Source: Ignavibacterium sp. (GTDB lineage: Bacteria > Bacteroidota > Ignavibacteria > Ignavibacteriales > Ignavibacteriaceae). Taken from it: a DNA stretch of 64,000 nt. Each line of letters begins with the position of its first letter. The stretch's first letter is position 1. Location of the stretch: positions 372,001-436,000 of the forward strand of contig JAVSMP010000001.1 of NCBI GenBank assembly GCA_032027145.1, read 5' to 3'. The notes under the pieces are model-generated. The model saw nothing but the letters and a program-made list of their open reading frames with translations, was not told where the DNA came from and ran no database searches. The translations under genes were made by a program, and so were the position numbers. Positions 41,904 to 50,642 of the stretch are shown one piece after another.

Positions 41904-42638
41904 ATGAATACATTAAACACTCTGAATTTAAAGCGCGTCATCTCAAATGATGAATTAAAACCAATAGTTGTTTTAATTGTTTCAGTTTTTATTCTGGCGA
42001 TTCATAAATGTTTCGGAACAGTTCAATTCATAACAAAAAGTTTTCCGGATATATCAGAATACAATTCGGTTATAAGCATGTTTGTATTAACTTTTATACT
42101 TCTGGCTATCATTCCTTTACTCTTGATTAGATTCCTTTTTAAAGAATCTTTAAGAGAGTATGGACTGAATATCGGTGATTGGAAAAAAGGGATTAAATCA
42201 ATAGCTGTCTTTTATCCTTTAATTGCTGCATTTGTTTTGTACCCATCTATTTACGATGAAGAATTGTTGAACTTTTATCCTCAATCAAAAGAAATAGCTG
42301 GTTCAACATCTGTGTTCATAAAATTTGAAGCCATCAGAATTTTACTTTTTTATTCAGGCTGGGAAATTTTCTTCAGAGGGTTTATGCTGTTCGGTTTACG
42401 AAAGTACGTTGGTGATTCAATAGCAATCTGCATACAGATTATCCCCTCTTGTCTTTGGCATATTGGGATGTCAAACGGAGAAATTTTTGCTTCAATTTTT
42501 GGAGGAGTATTATTTGGATTTATGTCTTTAAGAACAAAGTCTGTCATATATCCATTTATACTTCACTCTTTAATCGGTCTTACTCTTGATTTATTTATTG
42601 TTCTTAGTGTGATACAACAGGAAGGAGTTCTGAAATGA
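41904..42638 (+). CDS. CPBP family intramembrane metalloprotease-like protein
   Basis: 244 residues from ATG 41904, 2 bp after the preceding stop; a longer frame from 41871 overlaps the SDR gene. About seven membrane helices. CPBP motifs: SGWEIFFRGFML (motif 1, in which the first Glu of E-E-x3-R is Trp, as in one subset of the family), PSCLWHIG (motif 2 His), and YPFILHSLIGL (motif 4 His). May process a membrane peptide or act as a scaffold. Overlaps the next SDR gene by 4 bp. Confidence 0.75.
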   Translation: MNTLNTLNLKRVISNDELKPIVVLIVSVFILAIHKCFGTVQFITKSFPDISEYNSVISMFVLTFILLAIIPLLLIRFLFKESLREYGLNIGDWKKGIKSIAVFYPLIAAFVLYPSIYDEELLNFYPQSKEIAGSTSVFIKFEAIRILLFYSGWEIFFRGFMLFGLRKYVGDSIAICIQIIPSCLWHIGMSNGEIFASIFGGVLFGFMSLRTKSVIYPFILHSLIGLTLDLFIVLSVIQQEGVLK

Positions 42639-43615
42639 AAGCACTTGTAACCGGTGGAACTGGATTTATCGGAAGCCACTTGATTGAAAAATTATGCTCA
42701 AGTAATATTTCTGTTAAATGTATTTCGAAGGATTATCTTAATTCGGATCAATTAATGCATTTAGATATTGAATTGATTATAGGTGATATTGAAAATGGCT
42801 CATTGTCAGAAAATATTCTGGATGGCATTGATATAATATTTCATGTCGCAGGTGTTACTCATGCTAAATCAAAAAATGATTATTATTCCGGCAACTATCT
42901 TGCAACAAAAAAACTAATTGAATTTTGCGCAAACAGTAATCATAACATAAAAAGATTTATTTATATAAGTAGTTTAACGGCAGTCGGACCATCATTAACT
43001 GGAACTGAAGTCAATGAGAACACTCCATACCACCCTATTTCTGATTACGGAATCAGTAAAATGATGGCTGAATATGAAATTCTTAAATACCGTAACAAAA
43101 TTCCAATAACTATAGTGCGACCATCGGCTGTTTACGGTCCGAGAGAAAGAGGCTTTTACAAGTATATGAAATCAATAAATCATGGAATCCAACTCCAGAT
43201 AGGTTTAAACAAAAAATATCTGAACCTGATTTATGTTGATGATCTTGTTGACGGTATTACATTAGCTGCTCTAAAAAATCAGGCAGAGGATGAAATTTAT
43301 TTCCTTGGGTCTGACACTTCCTATCCCAATGAAACAATTGGTAATACAATTGCTGAGATTTTAAATAAAAAGCCATTGAATATTCATCTTCCTCATTGTA
43401 TTGTTTTTGGGATTTGCAGTACTACTGAGCTGATTGGCAATTTATTTAATAAGCATGTTTTACTTAACCGGCAGAAAGCAAGAGAGTTGACTCAGAATAG
43501 CTGGGCGTGCTCAATCGAAAAGGCAAAAAAACATTTGGGTTTTAATCCTAATACTTCACTGCATGAGGGATTTTTTCAAACATATTGCTGGTATAAAAAA
43601 ATGGGATGGCTATAA
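42635..43615 (+). CDS. NAD-dependent epimerase/dehydratase (extended SDR), second of two
   Basis: 326 residues. TGGTGFIGSHLIEKL Rossmann motif, ISSLTAVGPS, active-site SDYGISKMMAEYEI (Y-x3-K), and IVRPSAVYGPRERGFYKY. Only moderately similar to the SDR at 40897, so not a recent duplicate. The start ATG overlaps the CPBP stop (ATGA), showing translational coupling. Last gene of the run; followed by a repeat array. Confidence 0.87.
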   Translation: MKALVTGGTGFIGSHLIEKLCSSNISVKCISKDYLNSDQLMHLDIELIIGDIENGSLSENILDGIDIIFHVAGVTHAKSKNDYYSGNYLATKKLIEFCANSNHNIKRFIYISSLTAVGPSLTGTEVNENTPYHPISDYGISKMMAEYEILKYRNKIPITIVRPSAVYGPRERGFYKYMKSINHGIQLQIGLNKKYLNLIYVDDLVDGITLAALKNQAEDEIYFLGSDTSYPNETIGNTIAEILNKKPLNIHLPHCIVFGICSTTELIGNLFNKHVLLNRQKARELTQNSWACSIEKAKKHLGFNPNTSLHEGFFQTYCWYKKMGWL

Positions 43616-43639
43616 ACAAAATTGAAAAATAAATTAGAT

Positions 43640-43901
43640 GTCGCATTGAGCAAAATCGAAATATAGTATCAGGCTTCAACTACGCTCAGACTGACAAATG
43701 GGTGTCACGTTGAGCGAAGTCGAAACGTGACTTTAAGATGAGAATAATTAGTATCAGGCTTTGTCTCCGCTCAGACTGACAAATGGGTGTCACGTTGAGC
43801 GAAGTCGAAACGTGACTTTAAGATGAGAATAATTAGTATCAGTCTTCGTCTCCGCTCAGCCTGACAAATGGGTGTCGCATTGAGCGAAGTCGAAATGCGA
43901 C
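43640..43901. repeat. Tandem repeat of an 85-bp unit with a TGAGCGAAGTCGAA hairpin
   Basis: Hairpins GTCACGT-tgagcgaagtcgaa-ACGTGAC lie at 43704-43731 and 43789-43816, exactly 85 bp apart, and GTCGCAT / ATGCGAC at 43874-43901 at the same spacing. A degraded copy starts at 43640 with a 64-bp interval. Between them lies a second, TCAGxCT-to-AGxCTGA palindrome around CTCCGCTC. The third copy changes both sides of the stem together. No gene from 43616 to 44074; 43902-44074 shows nothing recognised. Confidence 0.88.
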
Positions 43902-44074
43902 TTAACATTTAATAGAGTTTACAGAAAGCTGTTGTTAAATAGATTCAGGACTTAGTGTTTGTTACAGAATAAAAATTAAATGCTCCTTAATTATCATCCT
44001 TCGCTTTTAACAGATCTAACTCTAATCAGGAGAATAAAAAGAGATACTTGTTTAAGGTCTTAATGGTTATTTAG

Positions 44075-44602
44075 TTATTTGATGTTGGTAATGTAGTAAA
44101 TCCCCGCGATTGTCTTAGCGTCGTTAATTTCACCAGAGCCAATCATTTTAACAATTTCATCCAGAGTCAATTCTAATATCTCCATTCCTTGTTCACCTTC
44201 TTCACGATGAGTATTACCAGGGATTAATCCTTTTGCAGAATAGATAGTAAGAATTTCTGTACAGAAACCCGGAGTAGTAAAAATCTGTCCGAGTTTTTTA
44301 ATCTCACTTGCTTTATATCCGGTTTCTTCTTCCAGTTCTCTTACTGCACAGTTTAATGGATCCTCGCCTTTATTTAATTTACCTGCAGGAAGTTCAATCA
44401 GGACTTTTTGCAATGGATAACGAAACTGTTTGACAAAAACAATTTTACCATCATCCTTAATTGGAACAACTACTGCTCCGCCGGGATGAACAGCAATTTC
44501 TCTTACACTCTTATTCCCGCTGCTATATTCAATTTCATCAACCTGATGATCGAATACTTTTCCTTTATATAAAATATCTGATTTGATTAATTTGAAGTTC
44601 AT
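44075..44602 (-). CDS. NUDIX hydrolase, ADP-ribose pyrophosphatase type
   Basis: 175 residues. Splits ADP-ribose or a related nucleoside diphosphate sugar to AMP and the phosphosugar. Full NUDIX box in GKLNKGEDPLNCAVRELEEE followed by TGY (G-x5-E-x7-R-E-x2-E-E-x-G). FVKQFRYPLQKVLIELPAG upstream and TTPGFCTEILTIY are typical of NudF-like enzymes. A dead relative lies at 38890. Weakly linked to the YkvA gene upstream by a repeat element. Confidence 0.9.
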   Translation of the reverse strand: MNFKLIKSDILYKGKVFDHQVDEIEYSSGNKSVREIAVHPGGAVVVPIKDDGKIVFVKQFRYPLQKVLIELPAGKLNKGEDPLNCAVRELEEETGYKASEIKKLGQIFTTPGFCTEILTIYSAKGLIPGNTHREEGEQGMEILELTLDEIVKMIGSGEINDAKTIAGIYYITNIK

Positions 44603-44615
44603 AGATTTTCATTTT

Positions 44616-44696
44616 ATCATTGCGAGGAATGGAATAACGAAGCAATCTGTTGTGTAATAGATTGCTCCACCCGACTTAGTCGGGACCGCAATGACT
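44616..44696. repeat. CATTGCGAG-type inverted-repeat element, copy 2
   Basis: Left TCATTGCGAGG...ACGAAGCAATCT mirrors right AGATTGCT...CCGCAATGA, with a CCCGACTTAGTCGGG palindrome inside the right arm. Between yKvA-type and NUDIX genes on the minus strand. Confidence 0.7.
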
Positions 44697-44701
44697 AATT
44701 A

Positions 44702-45118
44702 TTAACTCCTGTATTTAGCATCATAATATGGAACAAGCTCGCTGCCCAAAAATTTTATTAGCGCAGCAATAACACCAAGGTCATCAAGATAACCAACTAA
44801 GGGGGCAATATCAGGAATTGTATCGATTGGCGATATAAAATAAATCAATCCCATAACAACAATAGCTTTACGATGCCAGCTTACAAATGGGTCTCTCATA
44901 TAACTATAGAGAGCCATTATATCTTTTGCAAAAGATATTTTTTTACCGACACGTTGTACTTTACTCCATAAGTTTTCTTCAACATAAGCCGTTCTGTCTT
45001 TATAATCCTCTTCAACTTCACGTTCGGTTTTACCACCGGTTCTGAATGCCCCAAGATCACCAAGGTTTTCGAAGATCTCATCATCGGGCGCAACTATTTC
45101 ATAATCTCTTTCTTTCAT
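44702..45118 (-). CDS. YkvA family (DUF1232) small membrane protein
   Basis: 138 residues. The conserved DUF1232 core is SWHRKAIVVMGLIYFISPID followed by TIPDIAPLVGYLDDLGVIAA. The N-terminal ~60 residues are charged and variable. Membrane-associated, function unknown. Begins 2 bp after the S9 peptidase stop on the same strand, so co-transcribed with it. Confidence 0.85.
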   Translation of the reverse strand: MKERDYEIVAPDDEIFENLGDLGAFRTGGKTEREVEEDYKDRTAYVEENLWSKVQRVGKKISFAKDIMALYSYMRDPFVSWHRKAIVVMGLIYFISPIDTIPDIAPLVGYLDDLGVIAALIKFLGSELVPYYDAKYRS

Positions 45119-45120
45119 TA

Positions 45121-47151
45121 CTACTCCTGTTTTTGATGCGATTTAAACCAATCAAACACTGTATTCCACCACAACTTTGCATTTTGAGGTTTGCTTACAA
45201 AATGTGTTTCATCCGGGAAATATAAAAATTTACTTTCAACTCCCAATCTTTGTAAAGTTGTAAATAACTGAAAAGCCTGTTCCTCCGATAACCGGAAATC
45301 ATAAGCGCTGTGTACAATCAGCATTGGTGTTTTAAAATTTTCTGCATAACGATGCGGTGACCATTTTTCATAAGCTTCACGGTTTTCCCATGGGGTGCCG
45401 CCAAGTTCCCATTCAGGAAACCAAAGTTCTTCTGTTGTTCCCCACATACTTTCAAGATTAAAAGTTCCATTATGACAGAACAAAGCACTGAATCTATCAG
45501 TATGTCCTTCAATCCAGTTTATCATATATCCGCCGTATGAAGCACCGGAAGCAAAAGTATTTTTGGGATCGATAAAAGAAAAATTATTAATTGCGTAATC
45601 ATAGCTGTTCATTAAATCCGTATAAACTTTACCGCCCCAATCCTTAGAAATTTCATCTGTAAATTTTTGTCCGTAACCAGTTGAGCCGCGCGGATTAGGT
45701 GCAACAACAACATAACCAGCACCAGCAAACATTTGCAGATTCCAGCGATAATGGAAATTATCTTCCCATGCTCCTTGTGGTCCACCATGGATTAAAAACA
45801 TCATTGGATATTTTTTATTTGGATCAAAGAAAGGCGGTTTAACTAAAATTGATTGAACTTTATCTCCATTTGCTCCTTCACACCAAAATGTTTCTACAGG
45901 ATTCATTTCAAGTCTTGATAAAACTTCTTCATTAGTAAATGTAATTCGCTTCAATGTATTTTTTCCATCAGTGCTAATTGAAAAAATCTCAGTTGGCAAA
46001 TCGGTTTTTTGTTTTAAAAAATAAATTGTTTTTCCATCTTTAGAAAGCTGAATGCTTGTGTTAAAATTTTCCTTGTGCAGCATTTCGGTTTTATTGGAGT
46101 TGACATCAATTTTATAAATTGAATTATAAATCTGATATGGAGAAATAAAATAAATTGTTTTCGAATCTGGTGACCAAACGAATTCTGAAACTGAATTTTG
46201 AAAATCTCCAGTAAGATTTTTTATCTCACCTGTTTTACGGTTAAACAAAACCAAATCGAGTTTATCAGCTTCAAATCCCGCACGCTTCATTGATGTCCAG
46301 GCAATCCACTTGCCATCTGGTGAATACACTGGCTGGCAATCTACACCCTTACTTGTTGAAATTATTTTTGGCGCAGATGGTGGAGTTAAACTTGCAAGAT
46401 AAATTTCGATGTTTGTACTTGTTGCCTTAGTAAATTCAGGATTTAACGAATAAGCAACTTCATTTCCATCAGGCGAAAAATTAAAATCGTTTGATGAGCC
46501 TAATGCTGGGGGAGGAACATCTTCTTTATTGCTTTCAGTTAAGTCTTTAAATTCGCCGGTTGCAACATCAAGTAAAAACAAATGGCTGCGTTTATGTCCG
46601 CGCCAATCATTCCAGTGACGATACATTAACTCCGTAAAAATTTCTGCTTTAACTTTACTTTCTTCATAAGCTTTATCTTTTTGTTCATTGCAATCCTGAG
46701 TTGTACATTCGGGATAAACTGAAGAAACAAATAACATTTTCTTTCCATCTGATGACCATTCAAAATCAGAAGCACCCGTGTAAATGTTTGTTAATTGTTT
46801 TTCATTAGATCCATCAAGATTACATTGCCAGATTTGTCCGCCGCGTGTAAATGCAATTGTTTTTCCGTCGGGAGAAAATTTTGGTTCACCTTCATTTTTA
46901 TCAGAATTTTTCAAAGCCCGTAAATTTTTTCCATCAGCATCAACTAAATAAATATCTGTATTACCTTTGTTTGATTCAAAAGAGTAAGAGGTTAAAGTGT
47001 ATGCGATTGTTTTTCCATCAGGTGAAATATTATAATTGCCAATTCGTTTCATTGCCCAAAGATCATCAACGGTAATTGCTCTTTTTGTTTGAGTAAAAGT
47101 TGATACTGACAGTAAGATTAAGAGTGAGATTAAAAACTTAGATTTTAACAT
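45121..47151 (-). CDS. Secreted S9 family prolyl oligopeptidase / dipeptidyl aminopeptidase
   Basis: 676 residues from ATG 47151, with GGAG at good spacing; a longer frame from 47217 adds sequence upstream of the signal peptide and is rejected. Signal peptide KFLISLLILLSVSTFTQ. TolB/WD40-like propeller with repeated SPDGKTIA motifs, then an alpha/beta hydrolase: Ser in FASGASYGGYMINW, Asp in IVHSAYDFRLSEEQ, His in FPDETHFVSKPQN. Resembles dipeptidyl peptidase V/acylaminoacyl-peptidase types. Periplasmic peptide degradation likely. No sorting domain. Confidence 0.9.
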   Translation of the reverse strand: MLKSKFLISLLILLSVSTFTQTKRAITVDDLWAMKRIGNYNISPDGKTIAYTLTSYSFESNKGNTDIYLVDADGKNLRALKNSDKNEGEPKFSPDGKTIAFTRGGQIWQCNLDGSNEKQLTNIYTGASDFEWSSDGKKMLFVSSVYPECTTQDCNEQKDKAYEESKVKAEIFTELMYRHWNDWRGHKRSHLFLLDVATGEFKDLTESNKEDVPPPALGSSNDFNFSPDGNEVAYSLNPEFTKATSTNIEIYLASLTPPSAPKIISTSKGVDCQPVYSPDGKWIAWTSMKRAGFEADKLDLVLFNRKTGEIKNLTGDFQNSVSEFVWSPDSKTIYFISPYQIYNSIYKIDVNSNKTEMLHKENFNTSIQLSKDGKTIYFLKQKTDLPTEIFSISTDGKNTLKRITFTNEEVLSRLEMNPVETFWCEGANGDKVQSILVKPPFFDPNKKYPMMFLIHGGPQGAWEDNFHYRWNLQMFAGAGYVVVAPNPRGSTGYGQKFTDEISKDWGGKVYTDLMNSYDYAINNFSFIDPKNTFASGASYGGYMINWIEGHTDRFSALFCHNGTFNLESMWGTTEELWFPEWELGGTPWENREAYEKWSPHRYAENFKTPMLIVHSAYDFRLSEEQAFQLFTTLQRLGVESKFLYFPDETHFVSKPQNAKLWWNTVFDWFKSHQKQE

Positions 47152-47261
47152 TGATTCTCCGATGTGTACAAATTGTTTTATCAAAAATAAGATTGTTGTA
47201 AGATAAAGGCAAAACAAAGAATGATACCAAAGAATTAATTCAATCTTAAATCGTTTATAAT

Positions 47262-47269
47262 TAACTTTG
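47262..47269 (+). promoter_or_regulatory. Putative -7 box (TAACTTTG) for methyltransferase
   Basis: Exact TAnnTTTG match 18 bp before ATG 47288, giving a very short leader. A possible TTG start at 47267 overlaps the box. Confidence 0.4.
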
Positions 47270-47287
47270 TTACAAACTTTTTACAAA

Positions 47288-48001
47288 ATGAAACAAGAAA
47301 ATCAACAAATACTCTTACCCGGCGGATTCAAGCAATTCAGGATTTTAAAATCTAAGTATGATATTTCAGCAAAAGATGTTTTAATTATCGGGTCTAACAG
47401 CGAAAAGATTGCAGAAAAAATGATTGAGAACGAAGCGAAATCTGTGAAGATAATTGTAAATGATTATGATTCGCTTATGAACTCAAGATTAAATCTTGAC
47501 AAAGATTCTAATGTTGTTGTTAAGATGATGGATTTTGTTAATACAGATTTCAGGAATGAAGAGTTTGATCTTGTTTATGCACAAGCCTCAATATCACTTA
47601 CCAACAGAAATAAAATTGTTAAAGAAATAAAAAGGATTCTTAAACCTGACGGAACTCTTTGTGTAAGTGAGATTACAGCTTTTGCACAAGAATATCCCAC
47701 ATTTGTTAAAAACATTTTTGATGCTTCAGATATTTTACCGTTAATAAATGATGAATGTACCAAGTACTACAAGGAAAGAAAGTTTTCTGTTTTGTACGAT
47801 GAAGATCTTTCATCATCATTAACAAGTTTTTATGAAAATGCTGCTACAGCTCTTAATGAAAGTTCCAATCATTTAACAGATAAAGAAAAGAGTTATTTCA
47901 AAAAAATATTAAATAAGATCAGTCACGAATCAAATGCATACCTAAAGCTTGGAGCTGATAAGTATATCGGATTTAAGATGATGATATTGAAGAAAACCTA
48001 G
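47288..48001 (+). CDS. Class I SAM-dependent methyltransferase-like protein
   Basis: 237 residues. Core of a methyltransferase: VLIIGSNSEKIAEKMIEN (motif I with a degenerate glycine loop), VKIIVNDYDSLMNS, NEEFDLVYAQASISL and KRILKPDGTLCVSEI. The C-terminal ~90 residues are helical and divergent. The weak glycine loop leaves open whether it is fully active. Start chosen at ATG 47288 as the TTG at 47267 lies in the likely promoter. Substrate unknown. Separated from rlmD by a repeat element. Confidence 0.72.
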   Translation: MKQENQQILLPGGFKQFRILKSKYDISAKDVLIIGSNSEKIAEKMIENEAKSVKIIVNDYDSLMNSRLNLDKDSNVVVKMMDFVNTDFRNEEFDLVYAQASISLTNRNKIVKEIKRILKPDGTLCVSEITAFAQEYPTFVKNIFDASDILPLINDECTKYYKERKFSVLYDEDLSSSLTSFYENAATALNESSNHLTDKEKSYFKKILNKISHESNAYLKLGADKYIGFKMMILKKT

Positions 48002-48003
48002 TA

Positions 48004-48125
48004 TGTCATTACGAGGATGTCATAGCCAGACGAAGCAATCTATTGTACTCTTAAAAATTCATTTAAGAAAACTTATAATTATTTAGCAGATTGCTTCACC
48101 GGCTATAGCCCGACTTGCAATGACA
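48004..48125. repeat. CATTGCGAG-type inverted-repeat element, copy 3 (MITE-like)
   Basis: Longest copy: ends TGTCATTACGAGGATGTCAT...GACGAAGCAATCT and (minus strand) TTGTCATTGCAAGTCGGGCT...GGTGAAGCAATCT are about 38 bp each, with a 46-bp AT-rich core. An apparent ATG for the next gene at 48120 lies in its right end and is rejected. Confidence 0.72.
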
Positions 48126-48140
48126 ATCAAAGAAAGAAAA

Positions 48141-49592
48141 ATGAACATAAAAAAAGGCGAAATAGTAGAACTTCAAATTGAAAAGTATGCGTTTGAAGGA
48201 AAAGGAATTGCAAAAGTTTCTAAAAATGATTTGCTTGGTTTGAGCGAAGAAAACGGTAATGAAAAAAATTATGTTGTTTTTGTGCAGGGTTCATATCCCG
48301 GTGATAAAGTAAAAGCAAGATTATTAAAAATAAAAAATTCATATGCCGAGGCATTAACAATTGAAGTTATTGAAGCATCAAAAGAAAGGATTAATGCAAG
48401 ATGCAAATACTTTGGAACTTGCGGCGGATGCAAACAACAAGATCTTAACTATGAAACCCAAACATTTTACAAGCAAGAGCAAGTAAAAGAAATTTTTAAT
48501 AAACTTGGCGGGTTTTCCAACTTTGAAATTGAGTCAATCATTCCATCAAAAAATGTTTTTCATTACAGAAACAAAATGGAGTTTTCATTCAGTGATAAAC
48601 GCTGGTTAACTCGAACTGAAATTGCAGATGAAAAAACTCTTGATAAAGATTTTGCTCTTGGTTTACATATTCCAAGAATTTTTGATAAAGTACTAGATAT
48701 AGATGAATGCTTTCTTCAATCAGAAAACGGAAACAAAATTTTAAATTTTACCCGTGATTTTTTTAAGAACATAAACTCTTCAATCTATTCCACAAAAACT
48801 CATACTGGCTTTTTGCGCAATCTCGTTATTAAGCAGTCATTCCATACAAATGACTTGATGGTTAATCTTGTTACATCTGAAGAGAACCATAAATTGTTAG
48901 ATGAATATTCTAATGAAATACGAAGAGAGATACCTGAAATTACAACTATCATCAACAATGTAAATAAAAAATTTGCTGCTGTTGCTGTTGGTGATTATGA
49001 AAAAGTGATTTATGGTTCGGGTTTTATCTGCGATGCAATCGGAAAATATAAATTCAGAATAAGTGCAAATTCATTTTTCCAGACAAATACTTTGCAGGCA
49101 GAAAAATTATATCAAACTGCTATGGAGTACGCAGAGTTAACCGGGAATGAAATTATATATGACCTTTATTCGGGCGCAGGAACAATTGCTATTTATGTTT
49201 CTGATAAAGCGAAACAAGTTTATACATTTGAATCTGTAGAATCGGCAATTGCAGATGCACACGTTAATGCTGAGTTAAACAAAACACAAAATGTAAAATT
49301 CTTTTCAGCAGATCTTTTTAAATCTTTTCTTCCGATTGTTAATAAAAATAAATTAGCTAAGCCCGATGTAATAATCATCGATCCGCCGCGGAGTGGAATG
49401 CATCCCACAACAGTCAATGATGTTATTGCTTTATCTCCTGAAAAAATTGTTTATGTAAGCTGCAACCCTGCAACACAGGTCCGGGATATTAAGTTAATGG
49501 TTGAGGCTGGCTATAAACTCATTAAGATAAGACCGGTTGATATGTTTCCACATACCTATCATATTGAAAATATAGCACTATTAAGGAAATAG
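48141..49592 (+). CDS. rlmD: 23S rRNA (uracil-C5)-methyltransferase, RlmD/RumA type
   Basis: 483 residues from ATG 48141. TRAM-like N-terminus (KKGEIVELQIEKYAFEGKGI), Fe-S cluster cysteines in RCKYFGTCGGCKQQDL, SAM-binding YDLYSGAGTIAIYV, IIIDPPRSGMH, and the catalytic Cys in KIVYVSCNPATQVRDIK. Methylates a uracil C5 in 23S rRNA; the exact position (1939 versus 747) cannot be told by eye. The stop codon TAG forms part of the inverted repeat at 49587. Confidence 0.92.
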   Translation: MNIKKGEIVELQIEKYAFEGKGIAKVSKNDLLGLSEENGNEKNYVVFVQGSYPGDKVKARLLKIKNSYAEALTIEVIEASKERINARCKYFGTCGGCKQQDLNYETQTFYKQEQVKEIFNKLGGFSNFEIESIIPSKNVFHYRNKMEFSFSDKRWLTRTEIADEKTLDKDFALGLHIPRIFDKVLDIDECFLQSENGNKILNFTRDFFKNINSSIYSTKTHTGFLRNLVIKQSFHTNDLMVNLVTSEENHKLLDEYSNEIRREIPEITTIINNVNKKFAAVAVGDYEKVIYGSGFICDAIGKYKFRISANSFFQTNTLQAEKLYQTAMEYAELTGNEIIYDLYSGAGTIAIYVSDKAKQVYTFESVESAIADAHVNAELNKTQNVKFFSADLFKSFLPIVNKNKLAKPDVIIIDPPRSGMHPTTVNDVIALSPEKIVYVSCNPATQVRDIKLMVEAGYKLIKIRPVDMFPHTYHIENIALLRK

Positions 49593-49670
49593 AACACGGA
49601 TTGAACTGATTAGACTGATTTAAACTGATCTGTATTAAGCTGTTTGCTCAGCTTAATCAGTGTGCTATTG
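49587..49670. mobile_element. 84-bp inverted-repeat element with GxxExxY-type ends (MITE-like)
   Basis: Left AAATAGAACACGGATTGAAC and right (minus strand) CAATAGCACACTGATTAAGC mirror each other and match the ends of the unit at 569-1044 (CAATAGAACACGGAT...). An inner hairpin ATTAAGCTG / CAGCTTAAT lies at 49634-49657. It fills the whole gap between converging rlmD and rsmI, and both their stop codons lie in its ends. It may act as a two-way terminator. No gene inside. Confidence 0.6.
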
Positions 49671-50339
49671 GTTTTTAATTATTAATACAAACTCACCCTT
49701 TAATTTTTCTCTTTCAATAACATTCAAGATTTTACCTGTATTGCCACGATAAAATTTTTCTTTTTCTTTAGTCAACTCAAATGCAAGCACACAAGGAACA
49801 TTTGCACCAATAAGTTTTACAATATCTTCCATTAAAGATTTTAATCTGTACGGAGTATCAAGCAGAACAATTGTTTCTTTTCTTTTTCTCAGATCCAACA
49901 ACTGCTTTCTCCTTATATCTTTTTTTGGAGAAAGCCAGCCGTAGTAGTAGAATTTTTCAAAATCAAATCCGCTGCCAACTAAGGCTGTTAATAAAGAACT
50001 CGCACCCGGAACTGGAACAACATCAATCCTGTTTTGTAATGCGAGGGCAACGAGTAAATGTCCAGGATCAGAATATAGTGGAGTGCCGCAATCAGAAATC
50101 AATGCTGCTGATTTTCCCTCTAGTAATTTCAAAATTAAATCATTAGCAGCTTCATTTTCATTATGCTCATTAAGTGAAAACAGCTCTTTCTGAATTTTAT
50201 AATGAGCTAATAATCTTCGTGCTTCTTTAAACTCCTCACAAATAACAAAATCACATTCTTTCAGAATCCGCAAAGCACGCAAAGTTATATCTTCATAATT
50301 ACCAATTGGAGTTGATACGATGTAAAGTTTTGATTTCAT
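49665..50339 (-). CDS. rsmI: 16S rRNA (cytidine-1402-2'-O)-methyltransferase
   Basis: 224 residues. Tetrapyrrole-methylase-like fold. KLYIVSTPIGNYEDITLRAL at the start, ALISDCGTPLYSDPGHLLV and VVPVPGASSLLTALVGSGF are RsmI signatures. 2'-O-methylates C1402 in the ribosomal P site. Shorter than the ~280-residue E. coli enzyme because the small C-terminal domain is missing, which is common in this lineage. Confidence 0.92.
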   Translation of the reverse strand: MKSKLYIVSTPIGNYEDITLRALRILKECDFVICEEFKEARRLLAHYKIQKELFSLNEHNENEAANDLILKLLEGKSAALISDCGTPLYSDPGHLLVALALQNRIDVVPVPGASSLLTALVGSGFDFEKFYYYGWLSPKKDIRRKQLLDLRKRKETIVLLDTPYRLKSLMEDIVKLIGANVPCVLAFELTKEKEKFYRGNTGKILNVIEREKLKGEFVLIIKNQ

Positions 50340-50642
50340 AATTTAATTATTTAAGTCACACTTCAATTTTACTAAGAGTGACGGTCTAAAAATATTTTCG
50401 ATTTGGATGAATCCCCGATTAAGAAATCTTACACCTTATAATAAATCAGATTTTCCCCTTCCGTCGAAGAGGCAGTTATAATAAAACACTTAACAAATTG
50501 TTTGAAAAATCTGGTTATTTGTGTGTAAATTTAAACATAAATTTTATAATTAAATTCAAATTTATGAAGCAGCTTACATATTACTTCATACCTAATTCTC
50601 TCATCACAAAAAATTATTATATCTTAAAATAACGGAATTATC
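50340..50642. other. Intergenic region between divergent rsmI and S8 peptidase genes
   Basis: 303 bp, AT-rich. Near rsmI is a relic hairpin GTCACACTT / AAGAGTGAC (about 50356-50383), related in form to the 43.7-kb repeats. Otherwise nothing recognised. Confidence 0.4.

Noticed and set aside
43640-43901. Possible CRISPR array
   Set aside because: The units are near-identical over their whole 85 bp with no variable spacers, and no cas gene is near.
48120-48140. Upstream ATG of rlmD at 48120
   Set aside because: It lies in the right end of a repeat element and adds residues unlike the family; ATG 48141 fits better.
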